Of a stretch of DNA of 64,000 bases, positions 49,361-57,395 are shown piece after piece. This DNA is from an uncultured Ferrovibrio sp. (lineage in GTDB: Bacteria; Pseudomonadota; Alphaproteobacteria; Ferrovibrionales; Ferrovibrionaceae), in NCBI RefSeq assembly GCF_937960835.1, contig NZ_CALGPC010000008.1, positions 1 to 64,000 on the forward strand, written 5' to 3'. The notes beneath the pieces were generated by a model. The model searched no databases, was not told where the DNA came from, and saw nothing but the letters and a program-made list of their open reading frames with translations. Made by a program: the position numbers and the translations under genes. The first letter of the stretch is position 1; each line of letters begins with the position of its first letter.

Positions 49361-51562
49361 TTAGAGCTCTCCGGCCATGTAGCGCGGCAGCCAGTCTTCA
49401 TGGGCCTGGCGCAACGCCTGGACCGATATGGTGCCCTGGCCGGCAAAGGTCAACGCATCGCCGCCGGTCAGGCCGAGCCTGACCACCGGGGCGCCGGCGG
49501 CTTCGGCGGCGGCCAGAACGGCTTCCGCCTTGTCGGAGGGGCAGGTGACGACATAGCGCGCCTGATCCTCGCCAAAAGCGATCTCGAAGGCATCGCCCGG
49601 CGGCAGCGTGACCTCGGCGCCCATGCCGCCCGCCATGGCCATTTCCGCCAAGGCGACGGCGAGGCCGCCATCGGAGCAGTCATGCACGGCCGATACCATG
49701 CCCTTCTGGATCAGCATGCGCACGGCATCGCCATTGATGCGCTCGGCCTTGAGATCGACCGGCGGAGGCGGGCCGGCTTCCTGGCCGCAGATCTCGCGCA
49801 GGTAGATCGACTGGCCAAGATGGCCGCGGGTTTGGCCGATCAGCAGGATCGTCTCGCCCGGCAGCTTGAAGGCCAGCGTCGCCATCTGCGCGACATCGTC
49901 GAGCACGCCGACGCCGCCAATCGCCGGGGTCGGCAGGATGCCCTTGCCGTTGGTCTCGTTGTAGAGCGACACATTGCCCGAGACGACCGGGTAATCCAGC
50001 GCCAGGCAGGCTTCGCGGATGCCTTCGACCGCGCCGACGAACTGCCCCATAATGTCGGGGCGTTCGGGATTGCCGAAATTCATGTTGTCGGTGATCGCCA
50101 GCGGACGGGCGCCGACAGCGGTGAGGTTGCGCCAGGTTTCGGCCACCGCCTGCTTGCCGCCTTCGACCGGATCGGCGAAGCAGTAGCGCGGCGTGCAGTC
50201 GACCGTCATCGCCAGCGCCTTCTTCGGGTGATCCTCGACGCGCACCACGGCCGCATCGCCGCCGGGAACCTGCGCCGTATCGCCACGCACCAGATAGTCG
50301 TACTGCTCCCAGATCCAGCGGCGCGAGCACATGTCGGGGCTGCCGACGATCTTGAGCAGTGCCTCGGTGAGCGGCAGCGGATGATTGACCTTGCCGAGCG
50401 GCTTCTGCGGCGGGGTCTTCACCCAGGGACGGTCGTATTCGGGCGAAGCCTGCGCCAGCGGATCAATCGGCAGATCGCCGACCTTCTCGCCCTTGAAGCG
50501 CAGCACCATGCGGCCGGTATCGGTCAGATGGCCGATGACGGCGAAATCGAGCTCCCATTTGCGGAAGATGTCTTCCGCGAGCTTTTCGCTGCCGGGCTTG
50601 AGCACCATCAGCATGCGCTCCTGGCTTTCGGAGAGCATGAATTCGAACGGCGTCATGCCGGCTTCGCGGGCTGGCACCTTGTCGAGATCGATCTCGATGC
50701 CCATGCCGCCCTTCGACGCCATCTCAAAAGACGACGAGGTCAGGCCGGCCGCGCCCATATCCTGGATCGCGACGATGGCGTCGGTGGCCATCAGTTCCAG
50801 GCAGGCTTCGATCAGCAGCTTCTCGGTAAAGGGATCGCCGACCTGCACGGTGGGGCGCTTCTCTTCCGAGTCATCGGTAAACTCAGCCGAGGCCATGGTG
50901 GCGCCATGGATGCCGTCGCGTCCCGTCTTGGAGCCGACATAGACGACCGGATTGCCTAAGCCCGCGGCGGCCGAATAGAAGATCTTGTCTTTCTTCGCCA
51001 GACCAACGGTCATGGCGTTGACCAGGATGTTGCCGTTGTAGCTCGGGTGGAAATTCACCTCGCCGGCCACGGTCGGCACGCCGACGCAGTTGCCGTAGCC
51101 GCCGATGCCATGCACCACACCGGAGACCAGATGCCGGGTCTTCGGATGATCAGGCGAGCCGAAGCGCAGCGCATTCAGGTTGGCGACGGGACGCGCGCCC
51201 ATGGTGAAGACGTCGCGCAGGATGCCGCCGACGCCGGTCGCCGCACCCTGATAGGGTTCGATGAAGGACGGATGGTTGTGGCTTTCCATCTTGAAGATGG
51301 CGGCCAGCCCGTCGCCGATATCGATCACGCCGGCATTCTCGCCCGGCCCCTGAATCACCCAGGGCGCCTTGGTCGGCAGGGTCTTGAGCCACTTCTTCGA
51401 GGATTTGTAGGAGCAATGCTCCGACCACATCACCGAGAAGATGCCAAGCTCGACCTGGTTGGGCTCGCGGCCCATGATCTCCAGAACGCGGTCGTATTCC
51501 TCGCGCGTCAGACCCATCAGGTCGTCGGGATATTTCACGGCTGATTTCTTGGCCTCGCTCAC
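49361..51562 (-). CDS. purL: Phosphoribosylformylglycinamidine synthase subunit PurL
   Basis: The 733-aa ATP-dependent amidotransferase subunit is of the small type that works with PurQ and PurS. Landmarks: FSVMWSEHCSYKSSKKWLKT, VIDIGDGLAAIFKMESHNHP, GRDGIHGATMASAEF, IQDMGAAGLTSSSFEMASKG and VSAVHDCSDGGLAVALAEMA. It makes FGAM from FGAR in purine synthesis. The ATG overlaps the purQ stop by four bases. Confidence 0.97.
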   Translation of the reverse strand: MSEAKKSAVKYPDDLMGLTREEYDRVLEIMGREPNQVELGIFSVMWSEHCSYKSSKKWLKTLPTKAPWVIQGPGENAGVIDIGDGLAAIFKMESHNHPSFIEPYQGAATGVGGILRDVFTMGARPVANLNALRFGSPDHPKTRHLVSGVVHGIGGYGNCVGVPTVAGEVNFHPSYNGNILVNAMTVGLAKKDKIFYSAAAGLGNPVVYVGSKTGRDGIHGATMASAEFTDDSEEKRPTVQVGDPFTEKLLIEACLELMATDAIVAIQDMGAAGLTSSSFEMASKGGMGIEIDLDKVPAREAGMTPFEFMLSESQERMLMVLKPGSEKLAEDIFRKWELDFAVIGHLTDTGRMVLRFKGEKVGDLPIDPLAQASPEYDRPWVKTPPQKPLGKVNHPLPLTEALLKIVGSPDMCSRRWIWEQYDYLVRGDTAQVPGGDAAVVRVEDHPKKALAMTVDCTPRYCFADPVEGGKQAVAETWRNLTAVGARPLAITDNMNFGNPERPDIMGQFVGAVEGIREACLALDYPVVSGNVSLYNETNGKGILPTPAIGGVGVLDDVAQMATLAFKLPGETILLIGQTRGHLGQSIYLREICGQEAGPPPPVDLKAERINGDAVRMLIQKGMVSAVHDCSDGGLAVALAEMAMAGGMGAEVTLPPGDAFEIAFGEDQARYVVTCPSDKAEAVLAAAEAAGAPVVRLGLTGGDALTFAGQGTISVQALRQAHEDWLPRYMAGEL

Positions 51563-52254
51563 GCCAAACTCTCCGCAATCGATTCAAACAGGCCCATGCC
51601 GTCGGTGCCGCCGCAAAGCGGATCGGTGGCGTCTTCCGGATGCGGCATCAGGCCGAGCACCGTCTTCTTTTCGTTATAGACGCCGGCGATGTTGCGCACC
51701 GAGCCGTTCAGATTGGTCTCCGGCGCGACATTGCCGAGCGCATCGGCATAGCGGAAGGCGATGCGATCCTGATCTTCCAGCTTTTTCAGCGTGTCTTCGT
51801 CGGCGGTGTAGTTGCCGTCGTGATGCGCCACCGGCACGCGGATCGTCTGGCCCTTGCGGTATTTGCGGGTGAAGTCGCTTGCGGTCGTTTCGACGCGCAG
51901 GTTCACTTCCTTGCAGATGAATTTCAGGCTGGCATTGGTGATCAGCGTGCCGGGCAGCAGGCCGGCCTCGCAGGCGATCTGGAAGCCGTTGCATACCGCC
52001 AGCACGCGCACGCCCTGATCGGCGCGCTTCTTGACCTCGCGCATGATCGGCGAATGCGCCGCCATGGCGCCGCAGCGCAGATAGTCGCCGTAGGAAAATC
52101 CGCCGGGCAGCACGATCAGATCAATGCCGGGCGGCAGATCGGCATCGCCATGCCAGACATCGATCGGCGGCTTGCCGTTATTGGCCTTGGTCAGCGCAAG
52201 CCGCATGTCGCGCTCGCGGTTCGAACCGGGGAAGGTGATGAGGGCGGCTTTCAT
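51559..52254 (-). CDS. purQ: Phosphoribosylformylglycinamidine synthase subunit PurQ (glutaminase)
   Basis: The 231-aa class I glutamine amidotransferase supplies ammonia to PurL. It begins MKAALITFPGSNRERDMRLA and has LPGGFSYGDYLRCGAMA, the nucleophile Cys in VLAVCNGFQIACEAGLLPG and the His/Glu pair in LMPHPEDATDP. ATG 52254 is the family start; the open frame continues upstream only because an intergenic repeat happens to be open. Confidence 0.97.
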   Translation of the reverse strand: MKAALITFPGSNRERDMRLALTKANNGKPPIDVWHGDADLPPGIDLIVLPGGFSYGDYLRCGAMAAHSPIMREVKKRADQGVRVLAVCNGFQIACEAGLLPGTLITNASLKFICKEVNLRVETTASDFTRKYRKGQTIRVPVAHHDGNYTADEDTLKKLEDQDRIAFRYADALGNVAPETNLNGSVRNIAGVYNEKKTVLGLMPHPEDATDPLCGGTDGMGLFESIAESLA

Positions 52255-52271
52255 GGGAGCTGCTCCTTCGT

Positions 52272-52343
52272 CGCTCCCGCAACCGCGGGAGCCCAGGCGG
52301 CCACATCCAGCGCCTGGAATCTGGATGCCCGCTTGCGCGGGCA
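52272..52343. repeat. Intergenic palindromic repeat between purS and purQ
   Basis: Three small stem-loops follow each other: GCTCCCGC/GCGGGAGC, CCAGGCG/CGCCTGG and TGCCCGC/GCGGGCA. Read in one frame on the minus strand the region gives MPAQAGIQIPG, a peptide frequently seen where such dispersed proteobacterial repeats lie between genes. Confidence 0.6.
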
Positions 52344-52363
52344 CGACGATAAAAGTCGCATCG

Positions 52364-52618
52364 CTAGCCGACCAGCTCCACCGAGTAATTCTCGATCACG
52401 GTGTTGGCGAGCAGCTTCTGCGCCATTTCCTTCACGGCCGCTTCGATCTCGGCCTTGGGCTTGGCGGCCAGCGCGCCGGTCAGTTCCAGCTCGATCAGCT
52501 TGCCCTGGCGAACCTCGCCCACATCGGCGAAGCCGAGCGAATGCAGCGCCTGGCCGATCGCCTTGCCCTGCGGATCGAGGACGCCATTCTTCAGGCTGAC
52601 ATGAACGCGGGCTTTCAT
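52364..52618 (-). CDS. purS: Phosphoribosylformylglycinamidine synthase subunit PurS
   Basis: The 84-aa protein, MKARVHVSLKNGVLDPQGKA then IGQALHSLGFADVGEVRQGK, is the small PurS subunit that bridges PurL and PurQ. It stands in the purC-purS-purQ-purL order. Confidence 0.96.
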   Translation of the reverse strand: MKARVHVSLKNGVLDPQGKAIGQALHSLGFADVGEVRQGKLIELELTGALAAKPKAEIEAAVKEMAQKLLANTVIENYSVELVG

Positions 52619-52700
52619 GGAGTGTACAATCCTTCCTTCAAATGAAAGCGGCGGCCGGTGATGAGGCGGCCGCCGCGTATCTCACGGCGCTTGCGGCGCC

Positions 52701-53465
52701 TTACTGCATGGTGTCGGGGCCCTTGATGTCGCGCGGGCCGCCTTCCGGCAGGATGCCGAGGCGGCGGGCCACTTCCTGATAGGCCTCGGCGACATTGCCG
52801 AGATCGCGGCGGAAGCGGTCCTTGTCCATCTTTTCGTTGGTCTTCAGATCCCACAGCCGCGCACTGTCCGGGCTGATCTCGTCGGCCAGGATGATGCGCA
52901 TCTCGTCGTTCTGCCACCAGCGGCCGAATTCCAGCTTGAAGTCGACCAGACGGATGCCGATGCCGAGGAACAGACCGGACAGGAAATCGTTGATGCGGAG
53001 CGCGAGATGCATGATCTCGTCGATCTCCTGGGGATTGGCCCAGCCGAAGCAGGTGATGTGCTCTTCCGAAACCATCGGATCGCCGAGCTCGTCGTTCTTG
53101 TAATAGAACTCGACGATGGAGCGCGGCAGCATGGTGCCTTCGGCAACACCCAGCCGGGTCGCCAGCGAGCCGGCGGCGACATTGCGCACCACCACTTCGA
53201 GCGGGATGATCTCGACTTCCTTGATCAGCTGCTCGCGCATGTTGAGGCGCCGCACGAAATGGGTCGGAATGCCCACCTCGCCCAGCCGGATCATCAGGTA
53301 TTCGGAAATCCGGTTGTTCAGCACCCCCTTGCCGGTGATGGTGCCTTTCTTCTTGTTGTTGAACGCGGTCGCGTCGTCCTTGAAATACTGAACCAGAGTG
53401 CCAGGTTCCGGCCCTTCGAACAGGACCTTCGCCTTGCCCTCATAGACCTGTCTGCGGCGCGTCAT
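52701..53465 (-). CDS. purC: Phosphoribosylaminoimidazole-succinocarboxamide synthase
   Basis: The 254-aa SAICAR synthase shows RRRQVYEGKAKVLFEGPEPG, FKDDATAFNNKKKGTITGKG, PLEVVVRNVAAGSLATRLG, LVDFKLEFGRWW and ILADEISPDSARLWD. It is the first gene of the purine string; the promoter should be in the 246 bp before it, shared with the divergent DUF1476 gene. Confidence 0.97.
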   Translation of the reverse strand: MTRRRQVYEGKAKVLFEGPEPGTLVQYFKDDATAFNNKKKGTITGKGVLNNRISEYLMIRLGEVGIPTHFVRRLNMREQLIKEVEIIPLEVVVRNVAAGSLATRLGVAEGTMLPRSIVEFYYKNDELGDPMVSEEHITCFGWANPQEIDEIMHLALRINDFLSGLFLGIGIRLVDFKLEFGRWWQNDEMRIILADEISPDSARLWDLKTNEKMDKDRFRRDLGNVAEAYQEVARRLGILPEGGPRDIKGPDTMQ

Positions 53466-53711
53466 GGCACACCCGTAGCCTGTTTGGGGGAAGCGCGGAA
53501 TTGCTGGCCTCTAGATAGCGCAAGGGGGGCTGCGCCGCAATCGGCCCAGGGCCTCCGACGGCCCCGAAAAGCGCCGGGGTCCCGCCAGGCCAAAGGGCGG
53601 TTTTCCGCGACGAAATGCCGCGAGACCGGGCAGGGCCACCGAGACTTGCGGCAAACCCCGCCGGACCACTATATAACGGGCCACCTGACTTCAGATTGAC
53701 GCGAGGCCCGG

Positions 53712-54029
53712 ATGACCACCTTCGATGACCGCAAGGATGCCTTCGAGAAGAAGCATGCCCATGACGAGGAGCTGGCGTTTAAGGCGACCGCGCGACGCAA
53801 CAAGCTGCTGGGCCTGTGGGTGGCCGAGCAGCTCGGCCTGACCGGCGACGCCGCCGAGGCCTATGCCAAGGAGGTCGTGGCGGCCGATCTTGAGGAAGCC
53901 GGCGATGACGATGTGGTCCGCAAGGTGATGGGCGATCTGAAAGCCAAGAACGTGGACATCTCGGAGCATCGCGTCCGCACCAAGCTGGCGGAATTCCTGG
54001 AGACCGCCAAGCAGCAGCTCTCGGCGTAA
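53712..54029 (+). CDS. DUF1476 protein (ATP synthase zeta-inhibitor type)
   Basis: The 105-aa helical protein begins MTTFDDRKDAFEKKHAHDEE and has LAFKATARRNKLLGLWVAEQ, the DUF1476 signature. In Paracoccus this family is the zeta subunit, which inhibits F1F0-ATPase hydrolysis. It is restricted to alphaproteobacteria, which supports the taxonomic placement. It is followed by a strong terminator. Confidence 0.93.
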   Translation: MTTFDDRKDAFEKKHAHDEELAFKATARRNKLLGLWVAEQLGLTGDAAEAYAKEVVAADLEEAGDDDVVRKVMGDLKAKNVDISEHRVRTKLAEFLETAKQQLSA

Positions 54030-54056
54030 AAGCGCCGATTTTTGCTCAAAAGATTC

Positions 54057-54088
54057 AAAAAACCGGCCAGCTCTGGCCGGTTTTTTTT
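54057..54088. terminator. Bidirectional terminator between DUF1476 and the EamA gene
   Basis: CCGGCCA / TGGCCGG with a four-base loop, an A run before and eight T after. It ends DUF1476 and also faces the end of the converging EamA gene. Confidence 0.93.
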
Positions 54089-54971
54089 ATGCGCTGGCGC
54101 TCCGGGCCTTTGGCCGATGGGCCAGCCACAGGCCGGCAAGCACCAGCAGCAGACCCGCCGCCAGCGGCATGGTGAAGGGCTCGTCCAGCAAAAGCGTGCC
54201 GAGCAGAGCGGCCGTGACGGGGCTGAGCCCTAGGAAGATCGTCACCCGGGTCGGCGAGGTATGGCGCAGGGCCCACAGCCAGATGAAATAGAAGAGGCCG
54301 CTGCTGATCCCGATGAAGATGACGGCCGCCCAGCCCGGGGCCGAATAGCCGCTCCAGGTGGTGAAGGCGCCCTCATAAGCGGCCAGCAGCGCCAGGAAGC
54401 CGACGCTGGCCAGCATGGCGAAGGCGCCGACCGGCAAGGTCGGGTAGCGCTGCAGATAAGGCCGGTACAGCACGCTGCAGACCGCGCCGCAGAGCGCCGC
54501 CAGCAGAACGGCTGCTTCGCCGATCCAGTGATCGGCGCTGGCGGCGGCAAAGACCTTCTCGCCCAGCGCCAGCGCGACGCCGGCAATGGTCAGCAGCACA
54601 CCCGCCGTCTTCGCCCAGGTCAGGCTTTCGCGGCCCAGCAGGGCAGCGACGATCATGGTAAGCAGCGGAAAGCAGGCAAAGAGCAGGGCGGCGCGCGCCG
54701 CCGAAACATGCGAAAGCCCGTAATTGAGCAGCGCGATCAGCACGCCGAACTGCACGATGCCAAGCCCCGCGATCGGCAGGATGTCGCGCCGGGCGAAGCG
54801 CATCGGCTGCTTCTGCCAGTGCAACAGCGGCAGCAGGCAGAGCGCACCGATGGCATAGCGCATCATTGCAAGCGTAGCCGGACCGCTTTCGCCGACAACG
54901 AAGCGCGTCGCCACCATCGCCGCGCCGACCTGAATGCCGACCGAGGCGGCGGCCAAAGGTGCGATCTTCAT
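54087..54971 (-). CDS. EamA/DMT-family exporter
   Basis: The 294-aa membrane protein has ten predicted helices in two EamA repeats, for example SVGIQVGAAMVATRFVVGES, FPLLTMIVAALLGRESLTWA, and in the second half LSPVTAALLGTLLLDEPFTM. DMT exporters move metabolites out of the cell; the substrate is unknown. Its ATG overlaps the MarR-GNAT stop by four bases, so the regulator/acetyltransferase and exporter are coupled, as expected for a resistance pair. Confidence 0.9.
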   Translation of the reverse strand: MKIAPLAAASVGIQVGAAMVATRFVVGESGPATLAMMRYAIGALCLLPLLHWQKQPMRFARRDILPIAGLGIVQFGVLIALLNYGLSHVSAARAALLFACFPLLTMIVAALLGRESLTWAKTAGVLLTIAGVALALGEKVFAAASADHWIGEAAVLLAALCGAVCSVLYRPYLQRYPTLPVGAFAMLASVGFLALLAAYEGAFTTWSGYSAPGWAAVIFIGISSGLFYFIWLWALRHTSPTRVTIFLGLSPVTAALLGTLLLDEPFTMPLAAGLLLVLAGLWLAHRPKARSASA

Positions 54972-55927
54972 AAGGCCAGTTCCCAGGTCTCGCCGACCAG
55001 GTCCTTGCCGAAGCTGTGGTGCTTCTCGCTTTTGACCAGTGTGAAGCCGGCCTTCCTGTAGATGTTGCGGGCGGCGGTCAGCACCGAATTGGTCCACAGC
55101 GTAATCTTGGAATAGCCGGCCTGGCGCGCAAACTGGATGCATTCGTTGACCAGCGCGCGGCCCACGCCCAGGCCCCTGGCTTTCGGATCGACCAGCAGTA
55201 CGCGCAGCTTGGCGACAGTTGCGGATTTGCGGATCAGAAAGACGCAGCCGACCCGCTCGCCGTCGACCTCGGCCATCCAGGCGCGTTCGCAAGCCGGGTC
55301 GAATTTGCGCAGGAATTCTGCGCCGACTTCCGCCGCAAGGGCTTCGAAGCTGCTGTCCCAGCCATATTCCTGGGCGTAGATCTCGCCATGCTTCTGCACC
55401 ATCCAGCCGATATCGCCGGCCCGGTGCGGGCGCAGGATGAAGGCTTTCGGCGCGCGAGCATCGCCCAGCAGGCTTTCGATCGTCTCCATCGCAGCGATGA
55501 CGCGGGCGCGGTCGGACTCGCTCAAGCGCTCCAGCAGCGGCCGCAGAACGCGGCGCGATGCTTCTTCCAGCGGCGCGAAGGTCTTGCGGCCGGCAGGCGT
55601 CAGCGTGAGCAGACTCTGGCGCGCATCCTTCTTATCCGGCTTCTTGGCAATCAGCCCCTTCTTGGCGAAGCCGCGCAGCATGCGGCTGAGATAGCCGGCA
55701 TCGAGGCCAAGATCGCGAACGAGATCGCTGGCCGTGACGCGCTCGCGATGCGCCAGCTCGTAGAGGATGCGGGTTTCGGTCAGCGAGAAGGAGGCATAGA
55801 GCTTTTGGTCCTCCAGCACGCCGATCTTCTGCGTATAGAACCGGTTGAAGCGGCGCATGCGCTCGATCTGCGCTGCGATGTCCGCTGTTTCCGGTTGCTT
55901 CTGGGGTGTGCGGTTTTTTGCCGGCAT
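54968..55927 (-). CDS. MarR-family regulator fused to GNAT acetyltransferase
   Basis: The 319-aa protein joins a MarR winged helix (residues about 20-150: SLTETRILYELAHRERVTAS, DLVRDLGLDAGYLSRMLRGF, KKDARQSLLTLTPAGRKTF) to a GNAT domain (about 160-319: EVDGERVGCVFLIRKSATVA, LLVDPKARGLGVGRALVNEC, NIYRKAGFTLVKSEKHHSFG). Such fusions are known in proteobacteria. It probably represses itself and the coupled EamA exporter through the palindromes upstream and acetylates an unknown ligand. Confidence 0.92.
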   Translation of the reverse strand: MPAKNRTPQKQPETADIAAQIERMRRFNRFYTQKIGVLEDQKLYASFSLTETRILYELAHRERVTASDLVRDLGLDAGYLSRMLRGFAKKGLIAKKPDKKDARQSLLTLTPAGRKTFAPLEEASRRVLRPLLERLSESDRARVIAAMETIESLLGDARAPKAFILRPHRAGDIGWMVQKHGEIYAQEYGWDSSFEALAAEVGAEFLRKFDPACERAWMAEVDGERVGCVFLIRKSATVAKLRVLLVDPKARGLGVGRALVNECIQFARQAGYSKITLWTNSVLTAARNIYRKAGFTLVKSEKHHSFGKDLVGETWELAL

Positions 55928-55948
55928 GATCCCCTCCCAGCTTTAATT

Positions 55949-55988
55949 GTTGCTATCGTCAACAGATTAGTTGCTTTTGTCAACTAAT
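55949..55988. promoter_or_regulatory. Palindromic operators upstream of the MarR-GNAT gene
   Basis: ATTAGTTG (55966-55973) and CAACTAAT (55981-55988) form a perfect palindrome around seven bases. A second copy, GTTG and CAAC around seven bases, lies at about 55949-55963. Two AT-rich palindromes 22-45 bases before a MarR gene are typical autoregulatory sites. Confidence 0.7.
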
Positions 55989-56027
55989 ATGCCGAGGGAG
56001 GAAGTCGTCAATTAAGCGTTGAACGGG

Positions 56028-57395
56028 TCAGGCCTGCAGGGCTTTGAGGAAGCTTTCGCGCCAGTGAGTAATGGTATTGGCGCGCAGGACGTCCATGTTG
56101 TACTGCCAGCGCTGCCGCCGCTCGTCCAGCGGCATGCTCAGCGCCCGCACAAGGGCTTCGGCCACCTGCTCTGGATCGTAGGGATTGACGATCACCGCGC
56201 CGCCCATCTCGCGCACCGCGCCGGCAAAGCGCGACAGGATCAGCACGCCGGGATCTTCCGGGTTCTGCGCGGCGACATATTCCTTGGCCACCAGATTCAT
56301 GCCGTCGCGCAGCGGCGTGACCAGGCCGACGGCGGCGATGCGGTAGAAGGCGGCGAGCTGGTTGCGCGGAAAGGACTTGTTCAAGTACCGCACCGGCGCC
56401 CAGTCGAATTCGGCGAATTTGCCGTTGATGCGGCCGGTGAGCGCATCAAGCTCGCCGCGCAGCTTGCGGTATTGCGTCACCTCGCCGCGCGAAATCGGCG
56501 CGATCTGCATGAAGGTGACCTTGCCCCGCCATTCCGGATGCTTGCTGAGCATGTTGTAGAAGGCATCGAAACGCTGCGGGATGCCTTTGGAATAATCGAG
56601 CCGGTCGACGCCCAGCACCAGCTTGCGGTCGCCGAGGCTGTCGCGCAGGCGCTGGGCATCGAGACTGTTCTGCGCCTGCTCGCCCAGCCGCGCGAAATCC
56701 TCGGTGTCGATGCCGATGGGAAAGGCGCCCACCCTCAGGCTGCGGCCGAAAGCCAGCACATGGCCATCGTCGCCCACCTGCCCATTGGCTTCGTGGAGGA
56801 TGTATTCGGTCAGCGCCCGCATGTCGGTCTTGGTCTGGAAGCCGACCAGATCATAGGCGCAGAGATCGCGCACCAGGCGCTCGTGTCCCGGCAAGGCCGC
56901 CAGCACTTCCGGCGCCGGAAAAGGGATATGCAGAAAGAAGCCGATCTTGTTGGCCAGCCCCCGGCGCCGCAAGGCGGCTGCCAGCGGGATGAAATGATAA
57001 TCGTGCACCCAGACGATGTCGTCAGGACGCAGCAGCTTGCTGAGCACTTCCGCGAAACGGTCATTGACGGCGAGATAGCCGTCCCAGGCGGCGCGGCGGA
57101 AATCGATCAGGCCGAGCCGGTAGTGGCAAAGCGGCCAGAGGATCGAATTGGCGAATTCGAGATAGAATTGCTGATGCTCTTCCGGGCTGAGATCGATCAC
57201 CGCGAAATCGACCTTGCCCTGGCGGGCGCGGCGCGGCTCGTTGCTCGGCTCGGCGACGGTCTCGCCGCTCCAGCCGAACCACAGGCCGCCATACTGATTC
57301 AGCGCCTCGCGCAGCGCGACCGCCAGACCGCCCGCGCGGGACAGACGCTCGCGCGGCATCGACACCCGGTTGGAAACGATTACGAGCCGCGCCAA
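56028..57395 (-). CDS. otsA: Trehalose-6-phosphate synthase
   Basis: The 455-aa GT20 enzyme makes trehalose-6-phosphate from UDP-glucose and glucose-6-phosphate. Landmarks: LVIVSNRVSMPRER, ERLSRAGGLAVALREAL, DIVWVHDYHFIPLAAALRRR, VLGVDRLDYSKGIPQRFDAF and TPLRDGMNLVAKEYVAAQ. It starts at a TTG (57395) preceded by GGGAGGAATC and overlaps the GH15 stop by 16 bases, completing an otsB-GH15-otsA operon. Confidence 0.95.
   Translation of the reverse strand: MARLVIVSNRVSMPRERLSRAGGLAVALREALNQYGGLWFGWSGETVAEPSNEPRRARQGKVDFAVIDLSPEEHQQFYLEFANSILWPLCHYRLGLIDFRRAAWDGYLAVNDRFAEVLSKLLRPDDIVWVHDYHFIPLAAALRRRGLANKIGFFLHIPFPAPEVLAALPGHERLVRDLCAYDLVGFQTKTDMRALTEYILHEANGQVGDDGHVLAFGRSLRVGAFPIGIDTEDFARLGEQAQNSLDAQRLRDSLGDRKLVLGVDRLDYSKGIPQRFDAFYNMLSKHPEWRGKVTFMQIAPISRGEVTQYRKLRGELDALTGRINGKFAEFDWAPVRYLNKSFPRNQLAAFYRIAAVGLVTPLRDGMNLVAKEYVAAQNPEDPGVLILSRFAGAVREMGGAVIVNPYDPEQVAEALVRALSMPLDERRQRWQYNMDVLRANTITHWRESFLKALQA

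Noticed and set aside
49286..50959. Plus-strand open frame opposite purL
   Set aside because: purL on the other strand is unmistakable; the plus frame is His/Arg/Gly-rich shadow.
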